Shown here one piece after another: positions 8,450 to 17,246 of a DNA stretch of 64,000 nt (within the stretch, counting starts at the first letter, position 1; every line of letters starts with the position of its first letter). The DNA lies in NCBI RefSeq assembly GCF_013317235.1, contig NZ_WLCM01000011.1, forward strand, positions 62,001 through 126,000, read 5' to 3'. The DNA is from Leisingera sp. ANG59 (lineage in GTDB: Bacteria > Pseudomonadota > Alphaproteobacteria > Rhodobacterales > Rhodobacteraceae). The position numbers and the translations under genes are program-made. The notes beneath the pieces were generated by a model, which saw nothing but the letters and a program-made list of their open reading frames with translations, had not been told where the DNA came from and did not search any database.

Positions 8450-8744
8450 TTGCCTCCGCTTCATGCGGGCGGGCTATTTTCATGCCCTCTTCCACTTCCA
8501 GCATACAGGCCTGCTGTACGCGGCCGCCGGTCTCTACCAGGCATTCGAAACAGGCGCCCATCATGCAGAACGGTGCCCGCGGCGCGCCGGAGACCGGCGT
8601 GTGGCGGAACACCTGCACGCCAGCGGCCAGCAGCGCGGCGGCCAGATTGGCGCCTGCAGGCAGGTCCAGCGGCTGGCCGTCGAACCAGACCCGCACGCGG
8701 GGGGCATCGTCCGCCAGCTCAAGAAACGGGGAATCGGTCTTCAC
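8433..8744 (-). CDS. Small [2Fe-2S] subunit of the dehydrogenase
   Basis: 103-residue ferredoxin-like protein. Cys60, Cys65, Cys68 and Cys80 (CMMGACFEC then C12 later) form the plant-type [2Fe-2S] pattern of the gamma subunits of opine/hydroxyproline dehydrogenases. Start GTG 8744 is chosen for its GGAGGTG box 5-6 nt away; it overlaps the end of the beta subunit by 26 nt, and its own end overlaps the alpha-subunit start. The order beta-gamma-alpha with overlaps implies stoichiometric expression of one complex passing electrons from FAD through iron-sulfur clusters. Confidence 0.88.
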   Translation of the reverse strand: MKTDSPFLELADDAPRVRVWFDGQPLDLPAGANLAAALLAAGVQVFRHTPVSGAPRAPFCMMGACFECLVETGGRVQQACMLEVEEGMKIARPHEAEANDAAL

Positions 8745-9819
8745 TGAACACCTCCAGATCAGGGGCGGCGGCGGTGCCTTCCAGCCAGTCCGGCAGGAAC
8801 AGCGCATGGGCCGCGGCCAGGGTGATGCCGCTGTGGCAGGTGACAAGGTAAGCGCCCGGCATCTCGGGGCTTTCCTGGTAGATCGGCAGGCCGTCGGGCG
8901 ACAGGATGCGCAGCGCGCCCCAGCTGCGCACCAGCTGCGCGCGGGCCAACGCCGGATAGGCGGCGATGGCCTCAGCGGCCAAGCCGGACAGACCCGGCTG
9001 CGTCACCCCGTCGTCCAGCCCAACCTCCTCGTTGGTGGCGCCGATCTGAATGCCGCCCTCATCCACTTGGCGGGCAATCAGCGAAGGGCGGTTGATCAGT
9101 TTCGGCATCTTCTCAGTAATCAGCACCTGGCCGCGCTGCGGCCGCACCGGCGCCTTGAAGCCCAGCTTGGGGCCCAGCTCCATCGCGCCCAGGCCCGCAG
9201 AGAGCACAACCCTGTCAGCCGTGACCGTGGTGCCGTCGCTGCACTGGACCTCGAACGCATCCGGCTTGAAGACCCCAGTGACAGTCTTGCCATTCAGAAC
9301 CGTGCCGCCCAGCCGCCGCACGTCGTCGGCCAGCGAGACCAGCAGGCGCAGCGGGTTTGCGTGGCCATCCTGATGATGCAGGATCGCGCCCGCCACCTTG
9401 GGGCCGATATGCGGCTCCTCGCGGCTCAGCGCATTGCGGCCCAGAACCTCGTAAGGGTAGTTGCCGCCCAGCTTGTCCTTCAGCGCATCGTACTGCGCGA
9501 CGGTGGCATAGAGCGTCTCTTCGGAGAAATGCAGGTCATAGCCGCCGTTCTGCTGCAGCCCGACGGAGCGGCCGGTGCCGTCCTCCAGCTCGGCGGCAAA
9601 TCCGGCCCAGGCGGCGGCGGACTGCTGGCTCCAGCTGGCATAGCGCGGCTGCTTCATGCCCTTGGACTGCACCCAGACCAAGCCGAAGTTGCCGCGGCTG
9701 GCGCGGAACGATCCATCATCGCCGTCCAGAACCGTCACGCGCTTGCCGCGCCGCAGCAACCCCCAGGCCACCGACAGGCCGACAACGCCGCCGCCGATCA
9801 CTGCATAATCTGCTTCCAT
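8719..9819 (-). CDS. DadA-like FAD-dependent amino-acid dehydrogenase subunit (beta)
   Basis: 366-residue DAO/DadA-family flavoprotein. Starts at MEADYAVIGGGVVGLSVAWG (GxGxxG Rossmann motif), with the DAO-family C terminus (GLPIYQESPEMPGAYLVTCH, then SGITLAAAHA). It should be the catalytic flavin subunit oxidising the C-N bond of the substrate to an imine. ATG 9819 was preferred over an upstream codon because it begins the Rossmann strand directly. It follows the TRAP solute-binding gene by 69 nt and overlaps the [2Fe-2S] subunit. The substrate is not determinable; a D-amino acid, hydroxyproline or an opine are candidates from the family. Confidence 0.88.
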   Translation of the reverse strand: MEADYAVIGGGVVGLSVAWGLLRRGKRVTVLDGDDGSFRASRGNFGLVWVQSKGMKQPRYASWSQQSAAAWAGFAAELEDGTGRSVGLQQNGGYDLHFSEETLYATVAQYDALKDKLGGNYPYEVLGRNALSREEPHIGPKVAGAILHHQDGHANPLRLLVSLADDVRRLGGTVLNGKTVTGVFKPDAFEVQCSDGTTVTADRVVLSAGLGAMELGPKLGFKAPVRPQRGQVLITEKMPKLINRPSLIARQVDEGGIQIGATNEEVGLDDGVTQPGLSGLAAEAIAAYPALARAQLVRSWGALRILSPDGLPIYQESPEMPGAYLVTCHSGITLAAAHALFLPDWLEGTAAAPDLEVFSEDRFPVS

Positions 9820-9888
9820 CCTGCCGTATCCCAAAGGTTGGCTGCGGTTGCGGGGCGGCGCGCGGCCGCCCCGGTCTGTCAAGCGGGA

Positions 9889-10881
9889 TTACTTGCCGAT
9901 CTGGTCAAGAATGCCCTGGCCCCAGTCGGCGCCAACGTCTTCCAGAACCACCGGCCAGACGTCCTCCCGCACCTTGGCAGCCATCGCCGCCAGTTCGTCG
10001 CCGCTCAGATCGACCACCTTGGCCCCCAGCTCATCAGCCAGGCGCTGTTCCCACTTGCCCTGGTCCTCTTCGGCCACGGTCCAGCGCTGCGCCTCGAAGT
10101 CAGCAGCGGCGGCTTTCAGCGCCTCCTGATCTTCGGCGTCCAGCTCAGCCAGCGAGCCGTTGGAGATGATCATGTACCAGACCTCAAAATGGGTGTTGGC
10201 GGGCACATAAGCCTTGGTCACATCGCGGAAGGACGCGTAATAACCCTCGGCGCCGGAGCCGATCACGCCGTCAACCACGCCTGTCTGGATCGCGGTGAAC
10301 GCCTCGGAGAACGGGATCGGCGAGGGGATGTAGCCAAGCGCTTCGCCGGTCAGCTGGAAGCTTTTGATGCCGGGCACCCGCACCTTGATGCCGTTGGACT
10401 GCGACGGGTCGCCCGGGTTGACCGCATCGGTGTTCAGCGCAATGCCGCCGAAGTAGACCGGGTAGGCCGCCAGCATGGTGATGTCCTGCTTGGCATAAAG
10501 CTCTGCCATCACGTCGCGCACCGCACCGCCGGGGCCATAGATCTCGCGCGCCTCGGCCCAATTGTTGGCCAGGTAGGGGAAGGAGCTGATCTGCATCCGG
10601 CGGTCTGCCGCGGCTGCGGCCGGCTGGGTCGCCATGTCGATGGCGCCGACGCTGATGCGCTCCTGCACGGTGGTGTAGTCGCCGAGCGCAGAGGCCGGGA
10701 AGATGTTGATCGAAACGTCGCCGCCGGTGGACTCGTCCACCTGGGCTGCAAAGGCGCGCAGCTCCTTGTCGATGGTGGTGTCCTGCGGGCGCACGTGGCT
10801 CATCTTGAGGTCGGCGGCCGTGGCGAGGCCCGCCAGCGACATCAGGGCAGCAGCAGCGGTGCCGGTCAGAAAGTGTTTCAT
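9889..10881 (-). CDS. dctP: TRAP transporter periplasmic solute-binding protein (DctP family)
   Basis: 330 residues with a cleavable signal peptide (about 1-22, ending ATAAD). DctP-type features: YFGGIALNTDAV, IKVRVPG where the conserved Arg would bind a substrate carboxylate, and PFSEAFTAIQTGVVDG. It delivers a carboxylate-bearing solute to the DctQM pair encoded just upstream in the same operon. The start ATG has a GGAGGAGA-like box. Transport of the substrate of the downstream dehydrogenase is a reasonable inference. Confidence 0.93.
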   Translation of the reverse strand: MKHFLTGTAAAALMSLAGLATAADLKMSHVRPQDTTIDKELRAFAAQVDESTGGDVSINIFPASALGDYTTVQERISVGAIDMATQPAAAAADRRMQISSFPYLANNWAEAREIYGPGGAVRDVMAELYAKQDITMLAAYPVYFGGIALNTDAVNPGDPSQSNGIKVRVPGIKSFQLTGEALGYIPSPIPFSEAFTAIQTGVVDGVIGSGAEGYYASFRDVTKAYVPANTHFEVWYMIISNGSLAELDAEDQEALKAAAADFEAQRWTVAEEDQGKWEQRLADELGAKVVDLSGDELAAMAAKVREDVWPVVLEDVGADWGQGILDQIGK

Positions 10882-10926
10882 AGGTAGTCTCCTCCGTAGG
10901 GTGTCAGGGGTGTGTCAGGGATGGGG

Positions 10927-12225
10927 TCAGTAGCCGAAGAAACGCGGCAGAAAGAGCGACAGGTCGGGCCACAGTGAGGTCAGGAAGACCACCGGCACAT
11001 AGCCTGTCAGGATCAGGATCATCGCGGGCGGGATCACCTTGGTGACCTTCACGTTGCCGATCCGCGCGCCAAGGTAGAGGATCGAGGCATAAGGCGGAGT
11101 GACGCCGCCCATCGCGGTATTGACGCCCATGATCGCGGCAAACTGGACCGGGGTGACGCCGATCGCCTGCATCAGCGGCAGCAAGAGCGGCGCGATCAGG
11201 ATGATGGCGGTGACGTCGTTCACGACCATGCCGACCAGAAACAGCAGGATGTTGATGAAGATCAGCAGCAGCACCTTGTTCTCGGTGATCTCGAAGATCG
11301 CGCTGACCATCTTCTGCGGGATCGCCTCATAGACGAACATCTGGCTCAGGATCATCGAGAACAGGATCATCACCATGATCGCGCCGACGGCGGTCGCGGC
11401 TTCCTTGCCAGCCTCCAGAAAGCTGTTCCACTTGAGGCCCTTGTAGATGAAGAAGCCGACCGGCAGCGCATAAATCACCGACAGCGCGGCGGCTTCGGTC
11501 GGGGTCATGATGCCGCCGTAGATGCCGCCCAGGATGATCACCGGCATCAGCAGCGCCGGGGTGGCGTTGAAGCCTTTCTTGGCCACATCGCCCGCCAGCT
11601 GCGAGAAGCCGGGTGCGTCGTCCAGCACCAGGTTGAACTTGCGGCTCATCCACAGGTTCATGGCCGAGAAGTTGAACATGATCAGCAGGCCCGGCCCCAG
11701 GGTCGCCAGGAAACAGGCGAGGATCGAGGTGTCGGTGACCCAACCGTAGACGATCATGGTGACCGACGGCGGGATCAGCAGGCCCAGAATGGAGGAATTG
11801 GCAATCAGTGCAGTGGCGTATTCCCGAGGGTAGCCGCGCTTTTCCATCTCCGGGATCAGCAGCGGGCCGATCGCGGCGATGCCGGTCAGACCAGAACCCG
11901 AGATCGCGCCGATAATGGCACAGCTGACCGCGGCCACAACGCCCAGACCGCCGCGGATATGGCCGATGAAGGCATTGACAAAGTTCAGCAGCGAGGCGGC
12001 GATACCGCTGGCTGACATGATGGTGCCCGCCAGAACGAACAGCGGAATGGCCAGCAGCACCGGGTTGCCCAGCTGCTGGGACCCCCACAGCATCATGCCC
12101 TTCATGGTCACATCGCCCAGGAAATACATGATCATCAGGGCGGCGCCGAAACAGTAGGGCAGCGGCACACCCAGGGTCAGGGTCAGCACCAGAACGGCAA
12201 TGGCAAGGAGTGCGATTTCAATCAT
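10927..12225 (-). CDS. dctM: TRAP transporter large permease (DctM family)
   Basis: 432-residue polytopic inner-membrane protein of the IT superfamily, with about 11-12 helices. Family signatures seen are LFVLAGTIMSASGIA, NSSILGLLIPPSVTMIVYG and VTPPYASILYLGARI. Sodium-dependent uptake driven with DctQ. Start ATG 12225 overlaps the dctQ stop (ATGA), indicating translational coupling; an apparent upstream extension overlaps dctQ and is not credible. Confidence 0.93.
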   Translation of the reverse strand: MIEIALLAIAVLVLTLTLGVPLPYCFGAALMIMYFLGDVTMKGMMLWGSQQLGNPVLLAIPLFVLAGTIMSASGIAASLLNFVNAFIGHIRGGLGVVAAVSCAIIGAISGSGLTGIAAIGPLLIPEMEKRGYPREYATALIANSSILGLLIPPSVTMIVYGWVTDTSILACFLATLGPGLLIMFNFSAMNLWMSRKFNLVLDDAPGFSQLAGDVAKKGFNATPALLMPVIILGGIYGGIMTPTEAAALSVIYALPVGFFIYKGLKWNSFLEAGKEAATAVGAIMVMILFSMILSQMFVYEAIPQKMVSAIFEITENKVLLLIFINILLFLVGMVVNDVTAIILIAPLLLPLMQAIGVTPVQFAAIMGVNTAMGGVTPPYASILYLGARIGNVKVTKVIPPAMILILTGYVPVVFLTSLWPDLSLFLPRFFGY

Positions 12226-12692
12226 TTTGCGGCTCCGGCGCGCAGGGCATTGATATGGCGCAGCAGATGCACCGCGGTGTAGAGCATCATCAGGGCCAGT
12301 CCGGCTGCCAGTGCTGCTTCGGAATAAAACGTGGGCAAGTAGAGCGTCGGGCTTTCCTTCCAGACCCGCCAGGCATAGAGGGTGTAGTCCCAGGCCCAGG
12401 TCAGCAGCCACAGGCCGACGGTCAGGCTGATGATTTCACCGATAATCGCCAGCACGGTGTGGTCGCGCTCTGTCTTGATGGCGATCTCCAGCACGTTGGC
12501 GCGGATGTGGGTGTCCTCGCGCGAGGCGTTCACGGCACCGAGGATGTAAAGCCAGATGGTCGGGTAGAGCATGGTCTCCTCCAGCCCCATCACCGGGATC
12601 TGCAGCAGGTAGCGGGTGACCACCTGGACGAACTGCCCAAGCGCCACCAGGCAGATCAGCCCGGTCAGCAGATATTTTGAAAATGTGTCCAT
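12222..12692 (-). CDS. dctQ: TRAP transporter small permease (DctQ family)
   Basis: 156-residue inner-membrane protein with four helices (about 8-28, 48-66, 85-106, 126-146) and the DctQ-type ASREDTHIRANVL segment after helix 2. Likely first gene of the operon dctQ-dctM-dctP-beta-gamma-alpha-ridA, with a GGAGG box before ATG 12692. It is divergent from a LysR gene at 12805, the likely regulator of the operon. Confidence 0.92.
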   Translation of the reverse strand: MDTFSKYLLTGLICLVALGQFVQVVTRYLLQIPVMGLEETMLYPTIWLYILGAVNASREDTHIRANVLEIAIKTERDHTVLAIIGEIISLTVGLWLLTWAWDYTLYAWRVWKESPTLYLPTFYSEAALAAGLALMMLYTAVHLLRHINALRAGAAK

Positions 12693-12804
12693 CTGTCCTC
12701 CTTCCGGCGTCCCCGCACCGGGTTTGGCGGATTTGGCTGGACAAAGGGCATAAGATCAATTTCAAAATATCTGTGACTCCATAAACTGCTTTGATACCCC
12801 TGCC

Positions 12805-13767
12805 ATGAACTTCTCGATCCGCCAGATCTTCACCTTCCGCGAGGTCATGCGCAGCGGCTCTATCTCCCAGGCCGCGCGCACCGTCGGACGCACCCAGCCC
12901 GCCGTCAGCACGATGATCTCCACGCTGGAGGGCGAACTGGGCTTCAGCCTGTTCGTGCGCGAGCAGGGCAAGCTGATCCCGACGCCGGAGGCCCGGTTCT
13001 TTCTGGAGGAATACGAGACCGTGCTGGAGCGCATCGAGCGGGTCGAGCGCACGGTGAGCAAGATCCGCAGCCACGAGTCGGGCAAGCTGCGCGTCGCCTG
13101 CCATCCGGCGGCGGCCGGGCTGTTCATGCCGCGGATTCTAACGGATTTTCTGCAGGGCAAGGATGAGCTTGAGGCGGCACTGATCATGCGCTCCTCGGAC
13201 GTGATCGAGGACCTGATCGCGTCGCAGCAATTCGACATCGGCTTTGCCGAGACCCCTGCCCCGCGCCCCTCTGTCCGGCAGATGGATTTCGATCTGGAAT
13301 GCGTCTGCGTCGTCCCCGCCAGCGACCCGCTGGCACAGGCCGCGGAAATCACCCCGCAGGATCTGGACGGCAAACCGATGGCGGTGCTGTTCGATCAGCA
13401 CCCGCTGACAGTCCGGACTGAGGCCGCGTTTCACCGAAGCGGCTGCCGGTTCCGCAAGCGGCTGGAGCTGCGCACCTGGGCCCCCGGCCTGCAATTTGTT
13501 GCGGCAGGCATCTGCTACATGATCTGCGACATGATCACCGCCTACAGCTGCCTGCAGCAGCGCCAGACCACTGAGGATCTGGCGTTTCGCCGGTTCCGCC
13601 CGCGAATCGGAACCGGCGTGTCGATTCTGACACCGGGCTACGCCACGCAGTCACTGACCTCCAAGGCGTTCACCGCACAGCTGTGCAGCGCCATCGAGAA
13701 CATGCAGGCGGAAATGGAAACCTGCCTTGGCCAGCAAGGGCAGGCCTCCCCCGCGCCTCCTCAGTAA
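12805..13767 (+). CDS. LysR-family regulator divergent from the TRAP/dehydrogenase operon
   Basis: 320-residue LysR-type regulator. N-terminal helix-turn-helix (IRQIFTFREVMRSGSISQAA, then RTQPAVSTMISTLEGELG) and a ligand-binding domain with DIGFAE and LQFVAAGICYMICDMI. The 112-nt gap to dctQ should hold both promoters; an AT-rich patch at about 12750-12795 is a plausible binding site, though no clean palindrome stands out. Probably activates the operon in response to its substrate or an intermediate. Confidence 0.9.
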   Translation: MNFSIRQIFTFREVMRSGSISQAARTVGRTQPAVSTMISTLEGELGFSLFVREQGKLIPTPEARFFLEEYETVLERIERVERTVSKIRSHESGKLRVACHPAAAGLFMPRILTDFLQGKDELEAALIMRSSDVIEDLIASQQFDIGFAETPAPRPSVRQMDFDLECVCVVPASDPLAQAAEITPQDLDGKPMAVLFDQHPLTVRTEAAFHRSGCRFRKRLELRTWAPGLQFVAAGICYMICDMITAYSCLQQRQTTEDLAFRRFRPRIGTGVSILTPGYATQSLTSKAFTAQLCSAIENMQAEMETCLGQQGQASPAPPQ

Positions 13768-13800
13768 TGCGCACTGCGGCAGCGCGAATGCTGCGGACGG

Positions 13801-13822
13801 CGCGCGGGTTATTCTCCGCGCG
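13801..13822. terminator. GC-rich inverted repeat between convergent genes
   Basis: CGCGCGG (13801-13807) pairs with CCGCGCG (13816-13822) across an 8-nt loop. It separates the LysR gene and the convergent TRAP operon. No clear T-run follows on either strand, so an intrinsic terminator role is only possible. Confidence 0.35.
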
Positions 13823-13851
13823 GCCGCCCTGCCTTCAATCCGTTTCGCCTG

Positions 13852-15402
13852 TCAGAAAATTGCTGCCGGCAGCCAGGTGGCAAGACCGGGGATCAGCCAG
13901 ACCAGCAGAACGCCCAGCGCCTGCAGCCCGATGAACGGCACTACCCCCTGGTAAATCTGGCGGGTGGTGACCTCCTTGGGCGCGGCACCGCGCAGGTAGA
14001 ACAGCGAAAAGCCAAAGGGCGGCGTCAGGAAACTGGTCTGCAGGTTGATCGCAATCAGAATGCCCAGCCACACCGGGTCATGGCCCATCAGGATCAGGGC
14101 CGGCGTCACCAGCGGCAGCACGATCACCGAGATCTCGACGAAGTCGAGGAAGAAGCCCAGCACAAAGATGAACAGCATGCAGAACAGCAGCGCGCCGGTC
14201 GGACCGCCGGGCATGCTGCCCAGGAAATGCGCCACCCGCTCCTCGCCGCCCAGGCCGATGAACACCAGAGAGAACATCCCCGCGGCCAGGATGGTGGCAA
14301 AGATCATTGCCGTCATTGTCGTGGTCGAGGTCACGGCCTCGTGCAGGATGCGCTGTTTCAGCCCGCTGCGCAGGGCGGCGATCACCGCGATGGCTCCGGC
14401 TGCGGCCAGCAGCGCATAAAACAGCCCCGCCGCAAAATCGCCGCTGCTGAGGTCGCTGCGCTGCAGCCGGATGGGATGCAGGCCCGACAGGATGCCCAGC
14501 AGGATCAGCGCCGCGGCACCGAACAGGATCAGCCGGGCCGGGCCGCCGGCGCGGACGCCGGCCATCAGCAGGGCGCCGATGGCACCGACAGAGGCGGCTT
14601 CGGTGGGGGTGGCAACGCCGCCGAGGATGGCGCCGAGCACGGCAAAGATCAGCAGGATCGGCGGCACCACGGCGCGCACGACCTGACCGCGGCTGGGACG
14701 CGCCAGCCCGGACGGGGCAGAGGGCATATCCTGCGGGCGCAGGAACCCCCGGATCAGGATATAGAGCAGGTACAGGACCACCAGCACCAGCCCGGGCACC
14801 AGCGCCGCGGCAAAGAACTGGCCCACGGACAGCGCCTCGACCGAGAATTTGCCCTGTTCGTACTGCGCCTGCTGGTAGGCGTTGGACATCACGTCGGCAA
14901 GGATGATCAGCAGCGTCGACGGCGGGATGATCTGCCCCAGCGTGCCGGCCGTGCAGACGATGCCGGAAGCCACCCGCGGGTCGTAGCCCGCGCGCAGCAT
15001 GGCGGGCAGGGCGATCATACCCATCGCCACCACCGTGGCGCCGACAATGCCGGTCGAGGCCGCCAGCAGCGCCCCCACCAGCACCACCGAGATGCCCAGT
15101 CCGCCCTTCAGCTGGCCGAACAGCCGCCCCATGGTGTCCAGCAGCTCTTCGGCGATGCGGCTCTTTTCCAGGATCGCGCCCATCAGCACAAACAGCGGAA
15201 TGGCGATCAGCACCTGGTTGCTCAGCAGCCCGAAGGCGCGCTGGCCCAATGCCCCCAGCAGCGAGATGTCCATCACCCCCAGCGCCCAGCCGAGATAGGC
15301 GAACAGGATCGCAATGCCCGCAATGGAGAAGGCCACCGGGAACCCCATGAGGATCGCTGCCATCAGGGCCGCGAACATGACCAGGTCGAGATATTCCGTC
15401 AT
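13852..15402 (-). CDS. dctM: TRAP transporter large permease (DctM family), long form
   Basis: 516-residue polytopic membrane protein. DctM signatures: MTEYLDLVMFAALMAAILMG start, IPLFVLMGAILEKS, TLGQIIPPSTLLIILADV and LTPPFGFSLFYLRG. It is about 80 residues longer than usual because of an extra hydrophobic segment between about residues 235 and 330. ATG overlaps the stop of the small permease (ATGA). With the following dctQ and TakP-like genes it forms a second TRAP system. Confidence 0.93.
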   Translation of the reverse strand: MTEYLDLVMFAALMAAILMGFPVAFSIAGIAILFAYLGWALGVMDISLLGALGQRAFGLLSNQVLIAIPLFVLMGAILEKSRIAEELLDTMGRLFGQLKGGLGISVVLVGALLAASTGIVGATVVAMGMIALPAMLRAGYDPRVASGIVCTAGTLGQIIPPSTLLIILADVMSNAYQQAQYEQGKFSVEALSVGQFFAAALVPGLVLVVLYLLYILIRGFLRPQDMPSAPSGLARPSRGQVVRAVVPPILLIFAVLGAILGGVATPTEAASVGAIGALLMAGVRAGGPARLILFGAAALILLGILSGLHPIRLQRSDLSSGDFAAGLFYALLAAAGAIAVIAALRSGLKQRILHEAVTSTTTMTAMIFATILAAGMFSLVFIGLGGEERVAHFLGSMPGGPTGALLFCMLFIFVLGFFLDFVEISVIVLPLVTPALILMGHDPVWLGILIAINLQTSFLTPPFGFSLFYLRGAAPKEVTTRQIYQGVVPFIGLQALGVLLVWLIPGLATWLPAAIF

Positions 15403-15896
15403 TGGGGGGCTCTTTCGGAGAACAGGCGGATCAGCAGGGCGATGGATTGCAGCATCACCAGCACGCAGAAGGCGGGGATCAGCGATTTCAGCAGGAACAC
15501 GGCCTCAAGGCCGCCGACGGCGATCGGGCCTTCGAGGATGGCCCAGGAATTGCGCACCGAGGGCCAGGACCAGTAGAGCAGCGCCGCCATCGAGGGCAGC
15601 AGCAGCACCAGATGGCCGAAGATGTCGATGCGGCGCTGGGTGCGGGGGCTGAGGCCGGCATAGAACACATCCACCCGCACATGCTTGTCGACCAGCAGCG
15701 TGTAGCCGGCCGCCAGCATGAACAGGGCGGAATGCATGTAGAGGACGCTTTCCTGCGCGGCGATGGAGTTCACCCCGAACACGTAGCGCCCGACCACAAT
15801 GGCAAATTGCGCCAGCACCATCAGCAGCGCCAGCCAGCGTATCCCCAGCGCCAGACCCCGGTTGAGGCCGTCCAGCGCCTCCGCAACCCGTAGCAT
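15399..15896 (-). CDS. dctQ: TRAP transporter small permease (DctQ family)
   Basis: 165-residue four-helix membrane protein (helices about 22-42, 55-75, 95-115, 132-155), with DKHVRVDVFYAGLSPRTQRR typical of DctQ of the TakQ/mannitol-chloroaromatic subgroup. ATG 15896 is preferred over codons at 15917/15914 because a GGGGGAGAG box precedes it by about 8 nt. It lies 66 nt after the TakP-like gene and overlaps dctM. Confidence 0.88.
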   Translation of the reverse strand: MLRVAEALDGLNRGLALGIRWLALLMVLAQFAIVVGRYVFGVNSIAAQESVLYMHSALFMLAAGYTLLVDKHVRVDVFYAGLSPRTQRRIDIFGHLVLLLPSMAALLYWSWPSVRNSWAILEGPIAVGGLEAVFLLKSLIPAFCVLVMLQSIALLIRLFSERAPQ

Positions 15897-15962
15897 CCTG
15901 CGTCTCTCCCCCATCAAAAAGCCGGCGCCCGGTCACCCGGATGCCGGCGGTCTTTGCAAAGC

Positions 15963-17048
15963 TCAGTAGCCCATCACCGAGGCACGGGCGTTCATCTGGC
16001 CGTTGTCGGCATAGGTCATGTAGCCGCCGACGCTGTCACGGTAGGCCAGGAAGCTTTCAGTGATGCGGCGCACCAGTTCATCTTCGTCCTCCTGCAGCTC
16101 TGCCACCACCTCCTTGGCAGCCGCACCCATCGCCGCGATCACATCCTCGGGGAACATCTTCACCAGCACGCCGTCCTCATCGACCATCTTCTTGAGGGCC
16201 AGCGCATGCTTGGTGGTGTATTCGGTCCAGACCGGGTTGTAGAGGCTCTCGCAGGCCAGCGACACCACCTGCTGCAGGTCTTCCGGCAGTTCCGCGAACA
16301 CACTTGCATTGACGCCGCATTCCTCGGCCGAGGACGGCTCACCAACACCGGGCCAGTAGTAGTTCTTAGCCACCTGGTAATAGCCAAGCGCGCTGTCGGT
16401 CCAGGGGCCGATGAATTCGCCGGCATCCAGCGCGCCGGTCTGCAGGCCCTGGAACATCGCCGGGCCGCTGGTCGCCTCCGCCGCCATGCCCAGTTTCGAG
16501 GCCATTTCCGAGGCCAAGCCGGTAGTGCGGAACTTCAGCCCCTTCAGGTCCTCGGCGGAGTTGATCTCGGTCTTGAACCAGCCGCCCCACTGCGGGCCGG
16601 AGTTGCCGCACAGGAACGGCTTGATGCCGAAGCGGCCGTACATCTCGTCATAAAGCGCTTGGCCGCCGCCGTGGTACAGCCAGCCAAACTGCTCATCCGC
16701 GCGCAGGCCGAACGGCTGCGAGCCGAACAGCAGGATGCCCTTGGACTTGGAGCCCCAGTAAGCCGGGACCGCATGGTACAGCTCGGCGGTGCCTTCGGAG
16801 ACGGCATCGAACACGCCGCGGCCCGGCACCAGTTCACCGGCCGCAAACAGCTTCACCTCGATCCGGCCGCCCGACAGGGTGGTGATCCGGTCGGCCAGCA
16901 TCTGCGCTGCAACACCCGGCCCGGGCAGGTTCTTGGGCCAGGCGGTGACCATCTTCCACTGCATCTTGCCCTGGGCAATGGCCGGGCTGGCCAGCGTGGC
17001 CGCCGCTGCGCCCATTGCGCCGGCTTTCAAGAATGCGCGTCTTTCCAT
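15963..17048 (-). CDS. TRAP solute-binding protein, TakP-like (2-oxoacid/monocarboxylate)
   Basis: 361 residues. The N terminus carries a Tat-like signal (ERRAFLK followed by a hydrophobic stretch and ASPAIAQ), as in TakP of Rhodobacter sphaeroides, whose sodium-dependent TRAP binds pyruvate and other 2-oxoacids. Matching segments include KMVTAWPKNLPGPG, ELYHAVPAYWG, GNSGPQWGGWFKTEI, FRTTGLASEMASKLG and the Trp/Glu-bearing EFIGPW. Substrate is inferred to be a small carboxylate, not proven. First gene of its operon; divergent from a GntR gene with a 20-bp palindrome between them. Confidence 0.9.
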   Translation of the reverse strand: MERRAFLKAGAMGAAAATLASPAIAQGKMQWKMVTAWPKNLPGPGVAAQMLADRITTLSGGRIEVKLFAAGELVPGRGVFDAVSEGTAELYHAVPAYWGSKSKGILLFGSQPFGLRADEQFGWLYHGGGQALYDEMYGRFGIKPFLCGNSGPQWGGWFKTEINSAEDLKGLKFRTTGLASEMASKLGMAAEATSGPAMFQGLQTGALDAGEFIGPWTDSALGYYQVAKNYYWPGVGEPSSAEECGVNASVFAELPEDLQQVVSLACESLYNPVWTEYTTKHALALKKMVDEDGVLVKMFPEDVIAAMGAAAKEVVAELQEDEDELVRRITESFLAYRDSVGGYMTYADNGQMNARASVMGY

Positions 17049-17130
17049 GTCTCCAGTCCTCCGTCTGTCGGTGCATCTGCAGCAGGCCGCTGGCGGCCGC
17101 GCAGACTCGATTTTTGTACGCGCTTTACAT

Positions 17131-17150
17131 TAATATGTAGCTACATATTA
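17131..17150. promoter_or_regulatory. Perfect 20-bp palindrome, probable GntR operator
   Basis: TAATATGTAGCTACATATTA is a perfect palindrome in the 198-nt divergent region between the TakP-like gene (start 17048) and the GntR/HutC gene (start 17247). It is AT-rich against a GC-rich background, so it probably overlaps promoter elements. Confidence 0.65.
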
Positions 17151-17246
17151 TTGTCAATCACGGTTGCGCGGTTCGAAATCGCCTTTCCGCGCAGAATGCA
17201 ATATGGACCGGCTGAGCGCATTTTCCCGTTTGGCCTGGGGAGGACG

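Noticed and set aside
8482-10887. 801-residue open frame on the plus strand
   Set aside because: Antisense to four well-supported operon genes; composition (Arg/Gln/His-rich) is typical of a GC-rich shadow frame.
15954-17246. Long plus-strand extension upstream of the GntR gene
   Set aside because: Runs antisense through the TakP-like gene; the real GntR start at 17247 has a clear ribosome binding site and begins the HTH domain.
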